Source: Flavobacteriales bacterium (GTDB taxonomy: Bacteria; Bacteroidota; Bacteroidia; Flavobacteriales_D; Crocinitomicaceae). Taken from it: DNA of 44,392 bases. The stretch is taken from positions 1-44,392 of the forward strand of contig CANLAQ010000021.1 in assembly GCA_947488235.1 (NCBI GenBank), given 5' to 3'. The position numbers and the translations under genes are program-made. Every line of letters begins with the position of its first letter. The stretch's first letter is position 1. Of this stretch, positions 17,776-25,546 are shown piece by piece. Below the pieces are notes generated by a model that saw only the letters and a program-made list of their open reading frames with translations, was not told the origin of the DNA and did no database searches.

Positions 17776-18006
17776 TATAAATTTGCGTATTATAAGTTAG
17801 TGCGACACAATGTCAGTATCGCTTGTATTCTTCTTGTGAAAATATTCTTTAAACAATGTTTGTACTACATTTCAATAGCTATGCCAATCTTTATTTACAG
17901 GAAATTATGGCTGAAAATAAACCTTCACTCCAAAATTAATCAATCTATTTGAGAATTTTCAAGCTTTCTTTTTTTCTGCAAACTAGAAGGTTTTTATTTT
18001 CAAAAT

Positions 18007-18054
18007 AAAAGTTAGATTCCCCCTTTGGAGGGGGATGAAGGGGGAGGGCTTTTT
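18007..18054 (+). repeat. Dispersed C/G-run repeat, copy 1
   Basis: The unit reads AAAAGTTAGATTC, then CCCCCTTTGGAGGGGG, which is itself an inverted repeat, then ATGAAGGGGGAGGGCTTTTT. Copy 2 follows 26 bases later. From memory, similar elements with CCCCCTTTGGAGGGGG cores occur in many Bacteroidota intergenic regions. It could fold into a strong hairpin in RNA on either strand. Confidence 0.65.
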
Positions 18055-18080
18055 AGTTAGCGTATTTTTTAAATTAAGTA

Positions 18081-18129
18081 AAAAGTTAGATTTCCCCCAT
18101 TGGAGGATAAAAGGGGGGAGGACTTCTTT
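18081..18129 (+). repeat. Dispersed C/G-run repeat, copy 2
   Basis: It starts with the same AAAAGTTAGATT and then has a diverged core CCCCCATTGGAGG, followed by ATAAAAGGGGGGAGGACTTCTTT. It aligns with copy 1 over its whole length. The loss of part of the internal G-run weakens the short hairpin, but the C-run can still pair with the later G-run. Confidence 0.6.
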
Positions 18130-18240
18130 ACTTTTTCACAAGCCTTCGAGAGCCTATTGAATCTAAAAAACCATTGATTTTAAGCTATTTATTTTATTGG
18201 ACAATAATGTTTCTGTATATTTATGGATTAAAAATAAATT

Positions 18241-21200
18241 ATGAAAAAAATTCTATTTCTTTCTTTGATCTCCATACTTTTTTCCAATAAGCTCTTAGCT
18301 CAAGACACCACTTGGGTTCAGACTTTTACTTTTGACTCCATTTATTCTCGAAGAGCCAATTTCAACTTTCCTGCAGAATTGAATGCTCAGCGTTTTGAGA
18401 AGATATTAATGTATTATAAATTAAAATGTAGTCCCTTGACTTCATGGGATCAGTACAATTGTGGTGAATGGGATTACCTTACTTATGCTCGAGTTTTTGA
18501 TCATACGGGAACTTTTGATTCTGTTAGAAAGGATTCTTACCGATATTTATCCAATTACACGAACCCATCGACGATTCCATATTTGACTTTTCCTAATAAT
18601 ATTAGTGATAGTTACCAACGAGCAGAGTATTTGAGAAGTCCACTTCCTTTAGCTTCTTCAGTAATCAATAATTCAAATTCAACAGGAACCTATCCTTTTA
18701 ATACAGCATCACATGGTGGTAGATTTCAAATGTTAATTTCTGCAAGTGAATTGATAGCAGCGGGCATACCTGTAGGGGATTTACAATCCTTGTCTCTCTT
18801 TTTGAATAGTTTAGGTACGAATGGTGATATGATGTATCCCAATATTTCCATTAAATCAACTTCAGCTACTTCTTTGTTGAGTTTTGAATCTAGTGGATTC
18901 ACCTTAGTCTATAATGCATCTCATGGTGCTGGAGGTACTTTTCCAGCGCTTGTAAATGGTTCAAATGAATTGAAGTTTTTTCAGGCTTTTCCTTGGAATG
19001 GAACGGATAATTTAATTGTTGAATTTAGTTTTGAAAACGATACTCCCGCTGCTAATTCCTTAATTTTTGAGACTGAAGATATTGCCAGTAATACAGCCTT
19101 GAGCTTTGAAGCAAAAAATGGTGTGGCAAATCTAAATGGGTCCACTTATGGACTTTTGGAATTATCTGATTTAGTCATTGGAGATGCTATGACAATTGAG
19201 TTTTGGCAAAAAGGAAATGGTGTCGCTGGCACAAACACCTCTTTCCTGGAAGCCTATGACACTTTAAACAATCGCATAGTTAACATTCATATGCCTTGGA
19301 GCGACAATAATGTTTATTTTGATGCAGGTGTTTCTTCGGGTTATGACCGTATCAATAAACTAATGGCTACCAATGAAATTGATAATACATGGAATCATTG
19401 GGCTTTTGTGAAAAATCAAGCGAGTGGTGAAATGTTTATTTATAAAAATGGTGCTTTATGGCATTCTGGAACAGGAAAAAATAGATCTGTTGGCTATGTT
19501 CATCGATTGGTATTAGGCGCAAATATGAACAATACTAATATCTGGAAAGGAAGTGTTGATGAATTTAAAATTTATAATGCTGCTTTGTCAGCAGCGACAA
19601 TTCAAAATAATTATTTAAAGAAAACGGATAGTAATCATCCAAATTGGTCTAATCTACTTGCTTATTATGATTTTGATGAAGTGAATTATGCAGTTGATCG
19701 TTCTCAAAATCAAAATAAATTGATGTTCTCTGCTCCTAATGGTGGTGTAATTCAGTTTAATGAATTGCCTCTTGCAGGTGTTCAACAAGCGCAGAAACGA
19801 CCTAAGATTTCTTTTGGTAAAGGATTGATGCCAACGGTTTATCAAACCAATCTAGTAGTTCAAAAAAAGGCTAAGGAACCTTTAGTAGTTTTTCAACAAC
19901 AAGCCATTCCTAATCATTTCGATATCACCAATAGTTTTTGGGTGACAGGTTCTGGTGCGATTAATAATTATGATGCTCAAGGTGCTCTGACGACAAGTTT
20001 GCCTTATGCTACTAATCAGGATTTCTTCAATGATACCATAAGTTATTACAATACACCTTATGAAATTGTTCGTGATGTAGAAATCGCCCGTTACATTACT
20101 CCTTATGGAATAAATTTTGATCTTGGTCCTAATGGTTTTTCATGGATTTATGATGTAACGGATTATCAGCAATATCTTAAAAATACGGTTGATCTTGCCG
20201 CTCATAACACGCAAGAATTACTCGATTTGCGCTTTGCATTTATAGAAGGTATTCCTCCAAGAGATTTACATAAAAGAGAACCTATTTGGTCTGATTTTAG
20301 ATCTTATAATTATGGAAATATGTCCAATGATGTGGTACTTCAAGCTACTCCTGTAGTGCTTTCTGATACTTCTTCTATGTTTAAAATTAAAACTAGAATG
20401 TCAGGACACGGTCAAGTGGGTAATGGTGCCTGTTGTGAATGGGTTCCTAACGATCATCAAATAAAAATAGATGGTGTTCCAAGATTTAATTGGAATTTAT
20501 GGCAAACAACTGATTGTGGCGACAATCCAAATATTGGACAAGGTGGAACATGGCCTTATGCTCGTGAAGGTTGGTGTCCAGGTGATAAAGTGAAAGAGCA
20601 TGAGTTTGAATTGACTCCTTATGTTTCTCCCGGTGATACGGTAATGATTGATTATAGTGTGAATACAGCACCTATAGATGATCAAGGTCAAAATAGTGGT
20701 AATTACATTGCTGCCTATGATTTGATTTCTTATTCAGCACCAAATCATCAAGTAGATGCAGCTATTTTAGAGGTGTTAAATCCAAATAATTGGGAGTATT
20801 ATAGTAAGTACAATCCAACTTGTTCTAATCCTAGAGTGATCTTAAAGAATACTGGAGCTCAAGCCTTAACTTCTTGTAAAATTAGATGTTGGGTGACTTA
20901 TGGTGTGGAAATTGAATACGATTGGACGGGTAACTTGTCTTTTTTAGAAGAGGAGATGGTCGAAATTCCAGTTACTTATGATGAATTCTGGATGGATCAA
21001 GATTCCAACAAAACTTTCACTGCTTATGTATGTAATGTAAATGGTGGTTCAGGTAATGATGAGTACAATCAAAACAGTGTTAAACAAACGAAATTCGATG
21101 CCCCTGAGCGCATTGCAGGTCCTTTCTATGTTTGGTTGACGACCAATAATAAAGCCGTTGAAAATAAATACCGTTTGATTGATACAGATGGCAATATTTT

Positions 21201-21720
21201 GTTCGAACGAAATAACATGAGCAATACCACTCAATATAAGGACACCTTTGATTTGGCTCCTGGTTGCTACAGTATTATTATTGAAGATACAGATAATGAT
21301 GGTCTTTCTTTCTGGTATTCTTCTCAAGTGGAAGGTGAAACAGCTGGTCAAATGCGCTTGCGTTTAGTAGGAGGGAGCTACATTGAATTTTTCCCAGGTG
21401 ATTTTGGTCGCTACCACCGATATGATTTCTCTATTGGATTCGGCGTAGGTATTGATGAAAATAAACTGGATCATGAAATTGCAATTTTCCCGAATCCCAC
21501 TTCTGGTGAGGCAACCATTGAAGTGAGTGGTTCTGTGAATTTTGATTCAAATCTAGAAATATATGACCTAATGGGTAGAAAAGTTCTTGCTGAAAAAATG
21601 AATGCAAATGCTTTCTTCGCTGAATCTCATGTAGATTTATCTGCCCTGCAAAAAGGATCGTATGTTGTGAAGATTTTAACCAATCAAAGGGTATACACGA
21701 AGGAGCTAATTAAGCAATAA
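18241..21720 (+). CDS. T9SS-exported PNGase F-like protein with inserted LamG domain
   Basis: The 1159-residue protein has a signal peptide (1-20, ending LLAQ). The N-terminal part (about 21-110, with KLKCSPLTSWDQYNCGEWDYLTY) resembles the first jelly roll of the peptide-N-glycosidase F superfamily. A concanavalin-type LamG domain (about 286-480; MTIEFWQKGNG, WNHWAFVKN, GSVDEFKIYNAAL) comes next. From about 560 to 840 lies the PNGase F C-terminal-like domain: GHG at 722-724, CCEW at 731-734, and QGGTWPYAREGWCPG from 767. An Ig-like/CARDB-type segment and a DTDNDG-containing domain follow, and a type A sorting domain starts at 1078 (HEIAIFPNPTSG to the final KELIKQ). By family knowledge PNGase F removes N-glycans from asparagine; here only part of the active-site context is recognisable, so glycan binding or cleavage is a hypothesis. 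The sorting domain directs export through T9SS to the cell surface. It appears monocistronic. Confidence 0.88.
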   Translation: MKKILFLSLISILFSNKLLAQDTTWVQTFTFDSIYSRRANFNFPAELNAQRFEKILMYYKLKCSPLTSWDQYNCGEWDYLTYARVFDHTGTFDSVRKDSYRYLSNYTNPSTIPYLTFPNNISDSYQRAEYLRSPLPLASSVINNSNSTGTYPFNTASHGGRFQMLISASELIAAGIPVGDLQSLSLFLNSLGTNGDMMYPNISIKSTSATSLLSFESSGFTLVYNASHGAGGTFPALVNGSNELKFFQAFPWNGTDNLIVEFSFENDTPAANSLIFETEDIASNTALSFEAKNGVANLNGSTYGLLELSDLVIGDAMTIEFWQKGNGVAGTNTSFLEAYDTLNNRIVNIHMPWSDNNVYFDAGVSSGYDRINKLMATNEIDNTWNHWAFVKNQASGEMFIYKNGALWHSGTGKNRSVGYVHRLVLGANMNNTNIWKGSVDEFKIYNAALSAATIQNNYLKKTDSNHPNWSNLLAYYDFDEVNYAVDRSQNQNKLMFSAPNGGVIQFNELPLAGVQQAQKRPKISFGKGLMPTVYQTNLVVQKKAKEPLVVFQQQAIPNHFDITNSFWVTGSGAINNYDAQGALTTSLPYATNQDFFNDTISYYNTPYEIVRDVEIARYITPYGINFDLGPNGFSWIYDVTDYQQYLKNTVDLAAHNTQELLDLRFAFIEGIPPRDLHKREPIWSDFRSYNYGNMSNDVVLQATPVVLSDTSSMFKIKTRMSGHGQVGNGACCEWVPNDHQIKIDGVPRFNWNLWQTTDCGDNPNIGQGGTWPYAREGWCPGDKVKEHEFELTPYVSPGDTVMIDYSVNTAPIDDQGQNSGNYIAAYDLISYSAPNHQVDAAILEVLNPNNWEYYSKYNPTCSNPRVILKNTGAQALTSCKIRCWVTYGVEIEYDWTGNLSFLEEEMVEIPVTYDEFWMDQDSNKTFTAYVCNVNGGSGNDEYNQNSVKQTKFDAPERIAGPFYVWLTTNNKAVENKYRLIDTDGNILFERNNMSNTTQYKDTFDLAPGCYSIIIEDTDNDGLSFWYSSQVEGETAGQMRLRLVGGSYIEFFPGDFGRYHRYDFSIGFGVGIDENKLDHEIAIFPNPTSGEATIEVSGSVNFDSNLEIYDLMGRKVLAEKMNANAFFAESHVDLSALQKGSYVVKILTNQRVYTKELIKQ

Positions 21721-21748
21721 ACCTTTTGTCTTTTTGGACGGGTATTAA

Positions 21749-22882
21749 TTAGGTTCTGAAAACAGAGGCGGGTTCTAATTTTGTAATTCTTCGAATGGCA
21801 AACAAGGTTCCCGAAATGGAAATCGTTGCAGTGATTAGGAAGAAAATTACTTTAGTGACAGGGTGGAAAGTGAATAGTGTTCCTGCATTGGCAATTCCAT
21901 TCCTGAAACCTTCTATTAGCGCATAACCAATCAAAAATCCGATAATCGCATAAATGACTGCTTGCATTAAAATAAGTTTTCTAATGTAGCCATTGGTAGC
22001 ACCAATTGCTTTTAAAGTTCCGTAATCTTTTATCCTGTCAATTGCTGCCGAATAAAGTGTCAAACCAATGATGATAAATCCTGAAATCAACGCGAAGATG
22101 ATTAATGTCCCAAAAGAGAAGGCAATTCCACTCGATTTTAGAACAGTAATTACCGTTTCCCATCTAAAATCATTCGGCATCCATGCCTTAACACCAGGAA
22201 TATTGGCATTTATATAATTCACAACTTCTGGCATTTGTTTTGGATCATCTACCTCTACTAAAAATGCTGATGTTTTATTTTCAGAGACATTTCCTAGGAA
22301 TCTAGCGCGTTCTATAGTGGTGTAAGCAAATAATCCACCTCCAAAAGCTCTTGCGCCCTTTGTGATTGCAGCGATATAAACTTGCTTGCCATTAATTTCA
22401 AAATAATCCCCCATTTCAGGATTACCTAAAGCCTTTTTATCGAAAAAATCAACGGTAACCGCTCCCTCAGCTATTAAATCTGATTGCTTTCCTTCCACGA
22501 TTAAGTCTTTTTGGATACCTGCCATTGCGGGTAAATTAAGACCTACAACGCTCATTCCTGCTGTTGTTCCATCTGAAAATCTAGAGGCTCCGGAAGCCAT
22601 TACTATAGGATGTGCCTTTTTTACATAAGGTAAACTTTCAATTTCATGTCCCAAACGAATATCAATAGGAGCTAGAGCGTTTACATTGGTGGTTTTGTTG
22701 TCTGTTACCCAAACATATCCATCATTTACACGAACCATGTAACACATAGCATTCGTTAAAAAGGTAAATATTCCGGTTTGTTGTCCAATTAAAAATATAG
22801 AAATAATGACGCCAAATAAAGCTCCAATACTCTTAGCTTTATCAAACTTCATGAATTTTAATGCGGTGAACAGTAGTTGCAT
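21749..22882 (-). CDS. ABC transporter permease, MacB/DevC type (FtsX fold)
   Basis: The 377-residue permease has four membrane segments in the MacB/FtsX arrangement: one near 19-40 (AKSIGALFGVIISIFLIGQQTG), then a large periplasmic domain (about 50-255), then three near 260-290, 310-330 and 345-365. The C-terminal motif IDRIKDYGTLKAIGATNGYIRKLILMQ is the conserved coupling region of the FtsX family. The periplasmic domain (APIDIRLGHEIESLPYVKKAHPIV) resembles DevC of the cyanobacterial DevBCA exporter. It is third in an ATPase-adaptor-permease operon, one base after the adaptor stop. The family uses ATP hydrolysis to move substrates from the periplasmic side outward through a TolC-like channel, which is not in this window. 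Confidence 0.88.
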   Translation of the reverse strand: MQLLFTALKFMKFDKAKSIGALFGVIISIFLIGQQTGIFTFLTNAMCYMVRVNDGYVWVTDNKTTNVNALAPIDIRLGHEIESLPYVKKAHPIVMASGASRFSDGTTAGMSVVGLNLPAMAGIQKDLIVEGKQSDLIAEGAVTVDFFDKKALGNPEMGDYFEINGKQVYIAAITKGARAFGGGLFAYTTIERARFLGNVSENKTSAFLVEVDDPKQMPEVVNYINANIPGVKAWMPNDFRWETVITVLKSSGIAFSFGTLIIFALISGFIIIGLTLYSAAIDRIKDYGTLKAIGATNGYIRKLILMQAVIYAIIGFLIGYALIEGFRNGIANAGTLFTFHPVTKVIFFLITATISISGTLFAIRRITKLEPASVFRT

Positions 22883-22883
22883 T

Positions 22884-23816
22884 TTAAAGTTTTATGATGC
22901 ATTCAACACGACTTCCTATCAACACAGTCTCAGGACGATCTAATCTTACTCTTACTTCTCGAACGCGTCTGTCTTCTAGGTTATCTGCTTTGTCGCTGAA
23001 TATAGATTTTTTAGAAAGATAAGGAGAACAATAAATAATTTTACCTGTGCTCAAACGATCTCTTGTTCCTTGTTTTGCAATGGTAACATTCATACCGTTT
23101 CTAACATCCATAGCGTATAATTCATCTACTTCTGTAATTGCAATCAACCCACCACTTGGAGCGAAATCACCAATTTTCGCACCTGGTGCAAGTGCTTGTC
23201 CTGGTTTAACTTCAATGCTTAACAACATTCCATCTTCTGGTGCATAAATCTTTTTCTTGTTTTTTAATTGACTGAAATAATTTGATTCCGCATTCAATTC
23301 GCCTAAACTTGCTATCGCTTCTCTTACATCTGCTTGCGCTATGATGATATCTGCTCTCAGGTTGTTGTAGGCAGTTTCAGAATCAATGGCATTTTTTTCA
23401 GGTCCTGCTTTCGCATCTGCTAAAGCACGGTCTCTTTTCATATTAACTTCTGCAGCTTTTAATTTAATGTTTAGTGCTTCTATTTTAGCTTGTAAGCTTT
23501 TCACCTTTTCATTGCGTGCAGTTACTTTAGAGGTGCTCTGAGTTACTTGAGCATTCTCGGCACTTTCATCCATTTCTAGTAAAAGCTGACCTTTCTTTAC
23601 CACTTGACCTTCTACTACTAATATGCGTGTTATTTTTCCTGCTAATTCACTTCCTAAAGGATAAATTTTACTAGCAGGTTCGATGCGGGCAATACCAACC
23701 AATTCATTGATTTTTTCAATTTTATAATCGGATAGTTTTTTTTCTGTCGGTTCTTTTTTACCTCCGCAAGACGCTAAAAGCAAAAGGATAATTAAAGATG
23801 TGTGTGTTATTTTCAT
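22884..23816 (-). CDS. HlyD/DevB-type periplasmic adaptor, lipoprotein
   Basis: The 310-residue adaptor starts best at ATG 23816: MKITHTSLIILLLLASC is a lipoprotein signal with Cys17 as the lipid site. The longer frame from 23837 would bury the signal and overlap the ATPase gene. The mature part has a beta-barrel/lipoyl half (GITRILVVEGQVVKKGQLLLEMD), a long coiled-coil hairpin (about 85-180, rich in Lys, Ala and Glu), the second lipoyl half (IYAPEDGMLLSIEVKPGQAL) and a C-terminal barrel (VRVRLDRPETVLIGSRVECII). This is the RND/ABC membrane-fusion protein layout. Lipid anchoring rather than a membrane helix is common in Bacteroidota. It sits between its ATPase and permease with one-base gaps, consistent with a single tripartite exporter. 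Confidence 0.88.
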   Translation of the reverse strand: MKITHTSLIILLLLASCGGKKEPTEKKLSDYKIEKINELVGIARIEPASKIYPLGSELAGKITRILVVEGQVVKKGQLLLEMDESAENAQVTQSTSKVTARNEKVKSLQAKIEALNIKLKAAEVNMKRDRALADAKAGPEKNAIDSETAYNNLRADIIIAQADVREAIASLGELNAESNYFSQLKNKKKIYAPEDGMLLSIEVKPGQALAPGAKIGDFAPSGGLIAITEVDELYAMDVRNGMNVTIAKQGTRDRLSTGKIIYCSPYLSKKSIFSDKADNLEDRRVREVRVRLDRPETVLIGSRVECIIKL

Positions 23817-23817
23817 T

Positions 23818-24522
23818 TTATACAATTGTAAAGGCATTGGTTAATTCATTTTTCTTAATTTCTGTTGCAAATCCATTTTCAACCTTAATTACCCGATCTG
23901 CATAATTTAATAAGCGCGGGTCATGGGTGACAACGCAAACGCTTTTTCCGGATTTAGCAAGCGATACAAGCTCTTCCATAATACTTGCTATGGAGGACGC
24001 GTCTAAGGATGCCGTGGGTTCGTCGCACAAAATTAATTTAGGATTGGTAACCAATGCTCTAGCAATGGCTACGCGTTGTTGTTGTCCACCAGAAAGTTGT
24101 TTGGGTAAGCTCTTTTTTCGATCCAACATTCCAACTAAATTAAGTGCTGCTTCAGCTTTTGTTTTTGCGTCCTTAGAATTTATTTTCTTTAATTGTAAGG
24201 GCATCATCACATTGTCCAGGGCATTAAGCGGTGCAATCAAATTGAAGCTTTGGAAAACAAATCCTATAGTATTTAGTCTTAAATGCGCAAGCTGTTTTTG
24301 GTTCATGTCATTGACCAATTGGTCGTTGACAAATAATTTTCCTTGCGTAGGATATATAACACAGCCTAATAGTGACAAAAGGGTTGTTTTTCCCGAGCCA
24401 GAAGGACCGATAATTAGGGTCAACTCACCAATATTTATGGAAATATCCAGAGGCTGGAGCGCAATTATTGTTTGGTCACCAACTTGGTACTCTTTTCCTA
24501 CACCTTTTAATTCGGCTATCAT
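23818..24522 (-). CDS. ABC transporter ATP-binding protein, MacB/LolD/DevA type
   Basis: The 234-residue ATPase has Walker A GPSGSGKTT at 39-47, the Q-loop in VFQSFNLIAPLNALDNVMMPL, signature LSGGQQQRVAIARAL, Walker B LILCDEPTASLD and the switch His in VTHDPRL. These are the features of the LolD/MacB subfamily (VFQSFNL and the short D-loop). It powers the FtsX-type permease encoded two genes downstream. It is the first gene of the operon, and the adaptor begins one base after its stop. The substrate is unknown; DevBCA exports glycolipids, LolCDE moves lipoproteins, and MacAB exports peptides or toxins. Confidence 0.93.
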   Translation of the reverse strand: MIAELKGVGKEYQVGDQTIIALQPLDISINIGELTLIIGPSGSGKTTLLSLLGCVIYPTQGKLFVNDQLVNDMNQKQLAHLRLNTIGFVFQSFNLIAPLNALDNVMMPLQLKKINSKDAKTKAEAALNLVGMLDRKKSLPKQLSGGQQQRVAIARALVTNPKLILCDEPTASLDASSIASIMEELVSLAKSGKSVCVVTHDPRLLNYADRVIKVENGFATEIKKNELTNAFTIV

Positions 24523-24764
24523 TCTTATATATCTACTATATTCAACAATTTCGGCACTCTTTTGTTTCTCATTTTATTTATTTTGAACGATTGAACTCAC
24601 TTTTATTAATAATTCAATTTGTTCTTTCTAAATGTTAAGCAATTCTTTTTAGAAGGATTACATAGAAATGTATCTATAATTGAATACAGAGCAAAGTTAA
24701 ACTTTTATTCTGTACGGAATTTTATCGTAGTGCAATTCACATCTTTCCTCCTTATATTTATAGT

Positions 24765-25535
24765 ATGAATACAAAATCAGAAATCGTACAAAATTGGCTT
24801 CCACGCTATACAGGTGAAAAAATTGAGAATTTTGGGAAGTATATTCTACTCACTAATTTCAGCAATTATGTTAATCTTTTTGCACAATGGAACGATGTTC
24901 CTGTAGTTGGAAAAGATAAACCTATGCAATGCGCTACCGCTGGTAATATAAGCATTATCAATTTTGGTATGGGAAGTCCTTCTGCAGCGACTATTATGGA
25001 TTTACTTACTGCAATTGAACCTGAGGCGGTATTGTTTTTAGGTAAATGCGGTGGTCTGAAAAAACGAAATAAGTTAGGAGATTTAATTCTACCTATTGCT
25101 GCTATTCGAGGAGAAGGAACAAGCAATGATTATTTTCCAATGGAGGTTCCCGCCTTACCGGCATTTTCTCTTCAGAAAGCAGTTTCAACAACCATTAGAG
25201 ATTGCAATGTCGATTATTGGACAGGTACAGTCTATACTACCAACAGAAGGGTTTGGGAACATGATGAGGAATTTAAAAATTATCTCCTGAAAATAAGAGC
25301 CTATGCTATTGATATGGAGACTGCTACAATTTTCACCGTTGGATTTTATAACAAAATTCCAACCGGAGCTTTACTTTTAGTAAGCGATCAACCGATGATT
25401 CCAGATGGTGTAAAAACGGAAGAAAGTGATAAGGTAGTTACCAGTAAATTTGTAGAAAATCATTTAAAAATTGGAATCAATTCTCTAAATCAACTTATAG
25501 ATGATGGACTTACTGTGCGCCACCTGAGGTTTTAA
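24765..25535 (+). CDS. amn: AMP nucleosidase (short form)
   Basis: The 256-residue enzyme belongs to the nucleoside phosphorylase/AMP nucleosidase superfamily. It shows the phosphate/ribose-binding region INFGMGSPSAATIMDLL, LGKCGGLKKRNKLGDLILPIAAIRGEGTS, the purine-site segment DMETATIF with its conserved Met-Glu, and the C-terminal VSDQPMIPDGVKTEESDK. It hydrolyses AMP to adenine and ribose 5-phosphate in the cytoplasm and so adjusts adenylate pools. The E. coli enzyme has about 480 residues with an extra regulatory N-terminal domain; this short version is the usual Bacteroidota form. It converges with acs, with 11 bases between stops. Discrimination from other superfamily nucleosidases rests on overall similarity. 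Confidence 0.85.
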   Translation: MNTKSEIVQNWLPRYTGEKIENFGKYILLTNFSNYVNLFAQWNDVPVVGKDKPMQCATAGNISIINFGMGSPSAATIMDLLTAIEPEAVLFLGKCGGLKKRNKLGDLILPIAAIRGEGTSNDYFPMEVPALPAFSLQKAVSTTIRDCNVDYWTGTVYTTNRRVWEHDEEFKNYLLKIRAYAIDMETATIFTVGFYNKIPTGALLLVSDQPMIPDGVKTEESDKVVTSKFVENHLKIGINSLNQLIDDGLTVRHLRF

Positions 25536-25546
25536 TGAATTTAAAA

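Larger units (their letters stand above)
17776..18240. other. Intergenic region between divergent lon and T9SS gene, carrying two dispersed-repeat copies
   Basis: This 465-base gap holds no convincing ORF. Its main content is the pair of C/G-run repeats at about 18007-18054 and 18081-18129. The remaining sequence is AT-rich and must carry promoters for lon (minus) and the 18241 gene (plus). A TATATTTA about 25 bases before 18241 is a possible -7 element for the latter, with an imperfect spacing to the nearest TTG. Confidence 0.6.

Noticed and set aside
18020..18048. G-quadruplex in the G-run repeat
   Set aside because: Only three runs of three or more G occur close together (GGGGG, GGGGG, GGG); a fourth would need splitting a run. 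The hairpin explanation is simpler.
23927..24586. 219-codon open frame on the plus strand, opposite the ABC ATPase
   Set aside because: It is fully antisense to a gene with intact Walker and signature motifs, and its translation has no domain logic. It is a shadow frame.
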